From NCBI GenBank assembly GCA_024349765.1, contig AP026073.1, forward strand, positions 2,418,001 to 2,482,000: a DNA stretch of 64,000 bases, given 5' to 3'. This DNA is from Streptomyces nigrescens (GTDB taxonomy: Bacteria; Actinomycetota; Actinomycetes; Streptomycetales; Streptomycetaceae). Both the position numbers and the translations under genes were made by a program. The notes beneath the pieces are model-generated. The model worked only from the letters and a program-made list of their open reading frames with translations. It did not search any database and was not told where the DNA came from. This document shows positions 59,234 to 64,000 of the stretch, piece by piece. Positions within the stretch are counted from its first letter, which is position 1; each line of letters begins with the position of its first letter.

Positions 59234-60123
59234 GGCCGTACCACCTCCTCCCAGGCCAGCCGCGGCAGTTCGTCGCCGCCCAGCCGGCGCAGCATCCGGC
59301 GCTGCCCGCCGTCGCAGCGCACCTCGACCACATCGTGGCCCACGGCGCCGCGGGCCAGCACGAGCAGGCCGACGGCGCAGCCCACCGACAGGAAGTGCAG
59401 CCCGGTCAGATCCACCGTCAGCCGCCGGGCCGGTGCGGTGTGCGCCAGCGCGAGCTGCAGCGCCCGGGTGAAGGCGTCCTGCTGGGCGCCGTCCGCCTCG
59501 CCGATGAAGCGCAGCGCGCCGTCCGGCTCACGCTCCCAGCGCAGGCTGCCCAGCCGCTCCAGCAGCGCGCGCGGATGCGCCCGTTCCATGGCGGTGAGCA
59601 CCGCGGGGTCGAACCGGCGGCGGTCGTAGGCGCAGATCTCGGTGTACGGGCGGCCGGCGAAGAGCGCCTCGGCGCCGGTTTCGCGGTGCATCATCGCCTC
59701 GACGCCGGCGCCGAGCGCGCGTACCCAGCCCATGTCGATGAACGCCCGCAGTCCGGCGTACCCCTCGGCCGTCGCGCGGTCCGTCTCGGCGTGCAGCCGG
59801 CCCATCTGGCGGGCGGCGGTGAACTCCGCGTCGGGGTGGATCACCTCGCGCATACAGCTCACCACCAACTGCCCGCGCCGGCGGGCGCGTAACGTGCTGC
59901 GGCTGGGGAAGTCGATGCGGGCCAGCACCTCTTCCTCGGGCACCTCGGGGCAGGGCAGCACCAGGACCTTCTCGCCGCGGGCCAGCCCGAGCCGTACGAA
60001 CGCCGTGACCACGTCCCAGCGCACCTCGTCATTGCCGTAACTCACAAAGGCGTGGTCCCCGGGGCGCAGCTGCTGGACGGGAAGGAGATGGTCGCTCCAA
60101 GGGTCGTTCGCAGGCGTCGACAC
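59227..60123 (-). CDS. MEDS-STAS protein (stress-sensing anti-anti-sigma type)
   Basis: A 298-residue protein. Residues about 15-175 form a MEDS domain (QLRPGDHAFVSYGNDEVRWDVVTAFVRLGLARGEKVLVL, then CMREVIHPDAEFTAARQMGRLHAETDRATAEGYAGLRAFIDMGWV and FAGRPYTEICAYDRRRFDP), and residues 205-298 a STAS domain (LTVDLTGLHFLSVGCAVGLLVLARG). The Ser in the FLSVGCAVG loop is the position phosphorylated in anti-anti-sigma factors. MEDS domains sense small methyl- or heme-type ligands in other systems; here the signal is unknown. ATG at 60123. It is translationally coupled to the HATPase gene, giving a compact switch. Confidence 0.9.
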   Translation of the reverse strand: MSTPANDPWSDHLLPVQQLRPGDHAFVSYGNDEVRWDVVTAFVRLGLARGEKVLVLPCPEVPEEEVLARIDFPSRSTLRARRRGQLVVSCMREVIHPDAEFTAARQMGRLHAETDRATAEGYAGLRAFIDMGWVRALGAGVEAMMHRETGAEALFAGRPYTEICAYDRRRFDPAVLTAMERAHPRALLERLGSLRWEREPDGALRFIGEADGAQQDAFTRALQLALAHTAPARRLTVDLTGLHFLSVGCAVGLLVLARGAVGHDVVEVRCDGGQRRMLRRLGGDELPRLAWEEVVRPW

Positions 60124-60191
60124 GCAGTTCTTCGTCTCCCGTCGCCCTCCGCCGGCGGCGGGCGCGACCGGGTGAGGGCCGCGCCGGCCCG

Positions 60192-61016
60192 TCAGTCGAG
60201 TATCTCGAACGGGTCGCCGATCCGGATCGTGCCGACGCCGCGGGGTATCAGGTTCTGGCCGAAGACCAGGCGGTCACCGAAGCGGCGGTGCCGGGCGAGG
60301 GTGCGCAGCGGTTCCTTGCCGCGCTCCGCGGTGAGCTGGTCGGTGGTGGTGACGACACAGCGGGAGCAGGGCTTGACGACCTGGAACTCCACCTCGCCGA
60401 TCCGGACCCGGCGCCAGTCGTCCTCCGCCCAGGGAGCCGTGCCGTCCACCACCACATTGGGCCGGAAACGGTTCATGGGCAGGGGGCCCTCGTCGGCGTG
60501 GTCGCCCTGCGCGATGAGGGAGTTGAGGGCGTCGAGCGAGGACGTCGTGGTCAGCAGCAGCGGGAAGCCGTCCGCGAAGCTGACCGTGTCACCGGGCGCG
60601 GAGTACTTCGGATCGACCGGCCGGCGCTTCTCGGGCAGGTCGAGGTACATCAGCCGGCACTCGACGCCCAGATACGCGCTGAACCACTCCGCGGCGGCGG
60701 CACCCGCGGGCACCGCCTCGACCACGTCCCGCCAGACCTCCACCGGGAGGGTCCCGGTGTACTCGGGCACCTCGACCGTCAGCGGCTCCCTGCCGGGCGC
60801 GGTGAGGCGGAGGCCGCCGCCCGGCAGCCCCTCGGCATGCGCCAACGCCAGCGTCGGCTGCTGCCGCTGGGTGATCTGCCGGCGCTCGGCGTCCACCAGC
60901 AGCCACCGTCGGTCCCCGGCGAGCCCCCACGGCTCCACGACCGCCTCGCCGGGACCGGACCCCGCAATGGATTTGACCGGATAGAGATGGATCGACTGGA
61001 GCGCAGGCTTGAGCAT
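60192..61016 (-). CDS. MOSC-domain protein (YcbX/mARC-like)
   Basis: A 274-residue two-domain protein: N-terminal MOSC_N beta-barrel (IHLYPVKSIAGSGPGEAVVEPWGLAGDRRWLLVDAERRQITQRQQP) and MOSC domain, with the molybdenum-binding Cys in VVKPCSRCVVTTTDQ. It resembles E. coli YcbX and the mitochondrial amidoxime-reducing component, which reduce N-hydroxylated compounds with a Mo cofactor. ATG at 61016 is preferred, with AGGA eight bases upstream; an in-frame ATG at 61025 is possible. No ferredoxin or reductase is adjacent. Confidence 0.9.
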   Translation of the reverse strand: MLKPALQSIHLYPVKSIAGSGPGEAVVEPWGLAGDRRWLLVDAERRQITQRQQPTLALAHAEGLPGGGLRLTAPGREPLTVEVPEYTGTLPVEVWRDVVEAVPAGAAAAEWFSAYLGVECRLMYLDLPEKRRPVDPKYSAPGDTVSFADGFPLLLTTTSSLDALNSLIAQGDHADEGPLPMNRFRPNVVVDGTAPWAEDDWRRVRIGEVEFQVVKPCSRCVVTTTDQLTAERGKEPLRTLARHRRFGDRLVFGQNLIPRGVGTIRIGDPFEILD

Positions 61017-61063
61017 GCGTTCCATCCTGCCAGGCACCTCTGACAGCGGATCCGGTGACCGGG

Positions 61064-61525
61064 TCAGTACCCGCGCGGGTACTGCCGGCCGTACGGATCG
61101 TCGTACGCCGGGGCCGGCCGGGGCGCGACCGGGGCGGCCGGCCGCATGGCCTCGTAGCCCGTGCCCATGCCCGGGGCCGGGCGCTGGGGTTGCGGCGCCT
61201 GCTGCGGCTGGTAGCCGCCGCGGGCACCCGCCTGCTGGGGGATGTAGGGCGCCGGCGCCTGCTGCAGCGGGGCGACCGGATGCGAGGCGGCAGCCGGGTA
61301 GCCCTGCGCGGGCGAGGAGTGGGACGGAGCGGCCGGGAGCGCCGGCAGCGCCGAGGGCAGCGCCGGCAGATACGACGAGCCCGTGTCGTAGGGCGAGGGG
61401 TTCACCCTGATCGGCGCGATCTGCGGCGTGCCGCGCTCGGCCACGAGGCTGTCGTAGATCGGGGTGTCGGGGAAGGAGGGCGAAGCGTAGTAGCCGCCGC
61501 CGTAGGTAGAGCGGGGGGAGGTCAT
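61064..61525 (-). CDS. DUF6643-family Pro/Ala/Gln-rich protein
   Basis: A 153-residue protein starting MTSPRSTYGGGYYASPSFPDTPIYDSLVAERGTPQIAPIRVNP, the family start I recall as DUF6643. The rest is a low-complexity tail of Pro, Ala, Gln, Tyr and Gly (residues 60-153), probably disordered. No catalytic motif. ATG at 61525 appears leaderless, seven bases after a TAACTT -10 box. Function unknown; membership is from memory. Confidence 0.8.
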   Translation of the reverse strand: MTSPRSTYGGGYYASPSFPDTPIYDSLVAERGTPQIAPIRVNPSPYDTGSSYLPALPSALPALPAAPSHSSPAQGYPAAASHPVAPLQQAPAPYIPQQAGARGGYQPQQAPQPQRPAPGMGTGYEAMRPAAPVAPRPAPAYDDPYGRQYPRGY

Positions 61526-61532
61526 GCGTCAT

Positions 61533-61538
61533 AAGTTA
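61533..61538 (-). promoter_or_regulatory. Leaderless promoter (-10 box) of the DUF6643 gene
   Basis: On the minus strand TAACTT at 61538-61533 is followed by seven bases and then ATG 61525, with no ribosome site between. This places the transcription start at or within a base of the start codon, a pattern common for leaderless actinomycete mRNAs. Confidence 0.5.
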
Positions 61539-61782
61539 AGCCCACGATGTGTCGATTGGGGAGCCTGAAAAGAAGGTTGTTTTACGTGTGCGGAGTGGCC
61601 ATGGATCCCCAATGCGAGCGAACTCGGGAAAATCGGTCGCGATCGCCCGTTGGAATCGTGTAAAGACCTCGCTTCTCGCGGGTGAACAACGGACGTTCGG
61701 CGCGGTTCGGGGCACGTTAGGTTGAGGGACGCCACCGGGTGCCCCCACGCACGCGGCACGGCGGACGAGAGGAAGGCGCAGC

Positions 61783-63174
61783 ATGTCGATGCCCAAAGGC
61801 GGCAACGTTCCGGTCCCGGCCCCGGCGGTCCGGGTGGAACTGGGCTGGCGGGCCGGCCCCGGCACACCGGACGTCGATGCCTCCGCGCTCCTCCTTTCGT
61901 CCGGAAAGGTCCGTGACGATGGCGACTTCGTGTTCTACAACCAGCCCGTGCACGCCTCCGGCGCGGTGCGCCACGAGGGCAAGCGCGGCGCGGACGGCGC
62001 TCTGACGGACGGCCTGACCGTGACCCTCGGCGCCGTGGAGCCGGCCGTCGACAGGGTGGTGCTGGCCGCCTCCGCCGACGGCGGCACCTTCGGGAACGTC
62101 CCCGGATTGCACATCCGCGTACGGGACGCGGCCGACGGCACCGAGCTCGCGCGGTTCGACAGCCAGGACGCCACCACGGAGACCGCCTTCGTGCTCGGGG
62201 AGCTCTACCGGCGCCAAGGGGCGTGGAAGTTCCGCGCGGTCGGGCAGGGTTACGACAGCGGACTCGCCGGTCTGGCCACCGACTTCGGCATCAGCGTCGA
62301 GGAGCCGCCTGGGGCTCCGGCCGCTGCCCCGGCCGCCCCCGCGGCGCCCGTCCCGCCGCCCGCCGCGCCCCCGGCCGCGGCGCCCGCGCCCCCGGTCGCG
62401 CCGCCTCCGGCGGCCTTCGCGCCCCCGTTGCCGGCCGGTCAACCGGCGGTGTCAAGGGCGCACCCGCCGGGGCAGCCCGCGCCGGTCCCCACGCCCCCTG
62501 CCGTTCGTCTGACAAAAGTCACCCTCACGAAGGAGGCCCCCGCCGTCTCGTTGACGAAACAGGGCGGCACCTCCGGGGTGATGCGGGTGAACCTCAACTG
62601 GAGCGGCGGCAGCGCCGGCAAGCGGCTGACCCAGAAGCTCGGCCGCAAGGCGATGCAGGCCATGGGGGCGCGCGGGGCCCTGCTGCCCCCGTCCGGCGAG
62701 CTGGACCTCGACCTGTGCGCGCTGTACGAACTCACCGACGGCGCGGCCGGGGTGATCCACCCGCTGGGCAACAACTTCGGCGCCCTGCACGCCCCGCCGT
62801 ACATCCAGCTCGACGGCGACGATCGCACCGGCGCGGTCGCGGCCGGCGAGAACATGACCATCAACCTCGACCACCAGGCGCGCATCAAGCGCATCCTGAT
62901 CTTCGTCACCGTCTATGCCGGCGCCCGCACCTTCGAGGGCCTCGACGCGACGGTCACCCTCCAGCCCCAGCACGGCGCCCCCGTCGACTTCACGCTCGAC
63001 GCCTGCACGGTCCCGTCCAACGTCTGCGCACTGGCCCTGATCACCCACACCGGCGGCGAACTCGTCGTCCAGCGCGAGGCCCGCTACCTCGTCCCCCAGC
63101 CCGGCGTCAGCCCGCAGCGCACCGTCGACCACGCCTACGGCTGGGGGCTCAACTGGTCGCCGGCCAGCAAGTGA
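61783..63174 (+). CDS. TerD-family tellurite-resistance protein with two domains
   Basis: A 463-residue cytoplasmic protein. The N-terminal TerD domain (residues 1-170) reads [62 protein letters not shown] and [35 protein letters not shown]; the Asp residues bind calcium in family members. A Pro/Ala linker (about 175-245) follows, then a TerA-like C-terminal domain with [47 protein letters not shown] at 61783 lies behind GAGGAAGG. The ter family is linked to membrane stress, phage and toxin tolerance; the exact role is unknown. Confidence 0.93.
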   Translation: MSMPKGGNVPVPAPAVRVELGWRAGPGTPDVDASALLLSSGKVRDDGDFVFYNQPVHASGAVRHEGKRGADGALTDGLTVTLGAVEPAVDRVVLAASADGGTFGNVPGLHIRVRDAADGTELARFDSQDATTETAFVLGELYRRQGAWKFRAVGQGYDSGLAGLATDFGISVEEPPGAPAAAPAAPAAPVPPPAAPPAAAPAPPVAPPPAAFAPPLPAGQPAVSRAHPPGQPAPVPTPPAVRLTKVTLTKEAPAVSLTKQGGTSGVMRVNLNWSGGSAGKRLTQKLGRKAMQAMGARGALLPPSGELDLDLCALYELTDGAAGVIHPLGNNFGALHAPPYIQLDGDDRTGAVAAGENMTINLDHQARIKRILIFVTVYAGARTFEGLDATVTLQPQHGAPVDFTLDACTVPSNVCALALITHTGGELVVQREARYLVPQPGVSPQRTVDHAYGWGLNWSPASK

Positions 63175-63195
63175 CCGCACACCGGCGGGCGCGGC

Positions 63196-64000
63196 TCACG
63201 GCGCCCCGTACGTCCGGCCCTTCCAGGCCGCTCCGCGCCCCCGGTAGTGCTGTACCGCCGAGTCCACGGTCATCAGGAGGTAGAGCAGCGCGGTGAACGG
63301 CAGCAGGGGCGCGGTCCACGGCGGCTGACCGTAGTAGCGCAGCATCGGCAGGTAGGTCCCGCACATCACCGCCCAGGCCGCCCCGCCCAGTACCGCGAGC
63401 ACCGTCCCACCGCCGGCCAGCCCGGCCACCAGCGCGACCGGCGGCGCGAGATAGACCAGGGCCAGCCCCAGGACCGTGCCGAGCAGCAGCAGCGGCTGGT
63501 GCAGCAGCTGGGCGTACGCGCTGCGCGAGACCATCCGCCACAGCTCGGCCAGCCGCGGATACGGCCGCACGCTGTCCACCCGGTCCGCCAGCCCCAGCCA
63601 GATGGCGCCGCCCGACCGCTGCACCGCCCGCGCCAGCGTCACGTCGTCGATCACCGCGTGCCGGATCGCCTCCGGCACGCCCGCCCGCTCCGCCGCCTCC
63701 CGCCGCAGCAGCACACAGCCGCCGGCCGCCGCCGCGGTCCGCGCCCCCGGCCGGTTGACCCGGCGGAACGGGTACAGCTGCCCGAAGAAGTACACGAACG
63801 CCGGCACGATCAGCCGCTCCCAGCACGTCACCACCCGCAGCCGCGCCATCTGGGACACCAGGTCCAGGTCCGCCGACCGGGCCGCCGCCACCAACTCCCG
63901 CAGGCTGTCCGGGGCGTGGGCGATGTCCGCGTCGGTCAGCAGGAGGTAGTCCGGCCCGATCCGCTCCCGCGCGAGCGCGATCCCGTGCCGCAGGGCCCAC
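63196..64000 (-). CDS. Family 2 glycosyltransferase, HpnB-like (5' end outside the window)
   Basis: The gene runs off the right edge; 267 residues of the C-terminal part are visible. Near the edge YLLLTDADIAHAPDSLRELV holds the metal/nucleotide-sugar DxD (TDAD). The catalytic region follows, with GGCVLLRREAAERAGVPEAIRHAVIDDVTLARAVQRSGGAIWLGLADRVDSVRPY, and then three or so membrane helices (about 150-240) and a short basic tail. It resembles hopanoid-associated glycosyltransferases (HpnB). Such enzymes move sugars at the membrane; the donor is unknown. No hopanoid genes are in the window. Confidence 0.88.
   Translation of the reverse strand, partial: WALRHGIALARERIGPDYLLLTDADIAHAPDSLRELVAAARSADLDLVSQMARLRVVTCWERLIVPAFVYFFGQLYPFRRVNRPGARTAAAAGGCVLLRREAAERAGVPEAIRHAVIDDVTLARAVQRSGGAIWLGLADRVDSVRPYPRLAELWRMVSRSAYAQLLHQPLLLLGTVLGLALVYLAPPVALVAGLAGGGTVLAVLGGAAWAVMCGTYLPMLRYYGQPPWTAPLLPFTALLYLLMTVDSAVQHYRGRGAAWKGRTYGAP

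Overview
The window is high-GC actinomycete chromosome, almost certainly Streptomyces or a close relative. The GC is very high, GTG starts are frequent, and the families present are typical of that group: DUF5134, DUF6332, DUF6421, DUF6643, Rv1733c-like, MEDS/STAS plus HATPase regulators, monomeric NADP isocitrate dehydrogenase, a mycothiol-type maleylpyruvate isomerase and deazaflavin-type oxidoreductases. About 60 protein genes are called. I see no rRNA, tRNA, CRISPR array or prophage. One IS110-type insertion sequence is present.

Layout. 1-8.6 kb: 3' end of icd, a decayed HAD remnant, two VOC proteins, a HAD hydrolase, a lone M56 peptidase, DUF5134, GNAT, an amino-acid ABC importer (solute-binding lipoprotein, permease, ATPase with 4-bp overlaps) and a glycerophosphodiesterase. 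9-12.4 kb: a tightly coupled operon DUF6421 - SDR - threonine aldolase, preceded by an 18-bp perfect palindrome and closed by a terminator. 12.6-15.9 kb: B3/B4 protein, acyltransferase, a divergent DUF4395/thioredoxin pair, and a flavin reductase behind a cysteine-containing leader peptide. 16.1-18 kb: etfB-etfA with a strong terminator. 18-25.6 kb: monooxygenase, DinB, DUF6986 aldolase, a repeat-rich gap, LacI and ROK kinase diverging over a LacI operator, and a membrane Ser/Thr kinase. 25.7-31.2 kb: secreted GH27 alpha-galactosidase diverging from a three-gene sugar importer that lacks its own ATPase.

31.4-38.8 kb: a TmrB-like/NUDIX fusion, a roughly 0.5 kb nested inverted-repeat region, an M20 dipeptidase, a geranylgeranyl-reductase-like flavoprotein, the IS110 element inserted in a G-rich 33-bp tandem array, and a deazaflavin oxidoreductase/TetR divergent pair with two 15-bp operators. 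38.8-45.2 kb: a 15-bp tandem array, a DesK-type two-component system, DUF6332, a mycothiol-dependent isomerase, and an MFS/ROK divergent pair whose apparently leaderless starts lie 17 bp apart. 45.4-47.8 kb: a TetR - DUF4865 - phosphotriesterase operon with a TetR dyad. 47.9-53 kb: SHOCT protein, HATPase regulators, a Cds1-like PLP enzyme, SRPBCC and DeoR. 53-64 kb: a large membrane hydrolase whose 3' end overlaps a beta-helix/AAA+ fusion protein, an Rv1733c-like protein, a MEDS-STAS/HATPase pair, a MOSC protein, DUF6643, a two-domain TerD protein and the 3' part of a glycosyltransferase.

Several convergent gaps hold tandem or inverted repeats (about 20.5, 32.5-33.0, 35.8/37.3, 45.2 and 51.03 kb). 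The best candidates for undescribed biology are the DUF6421 operon, the beta-helix/AAA+ protein with its membrane neighbour, the nested inverted-repeat element, the leader-peptide-controlled flavin reductase, and the IS110 non-coding end as a possible bridge RNA.
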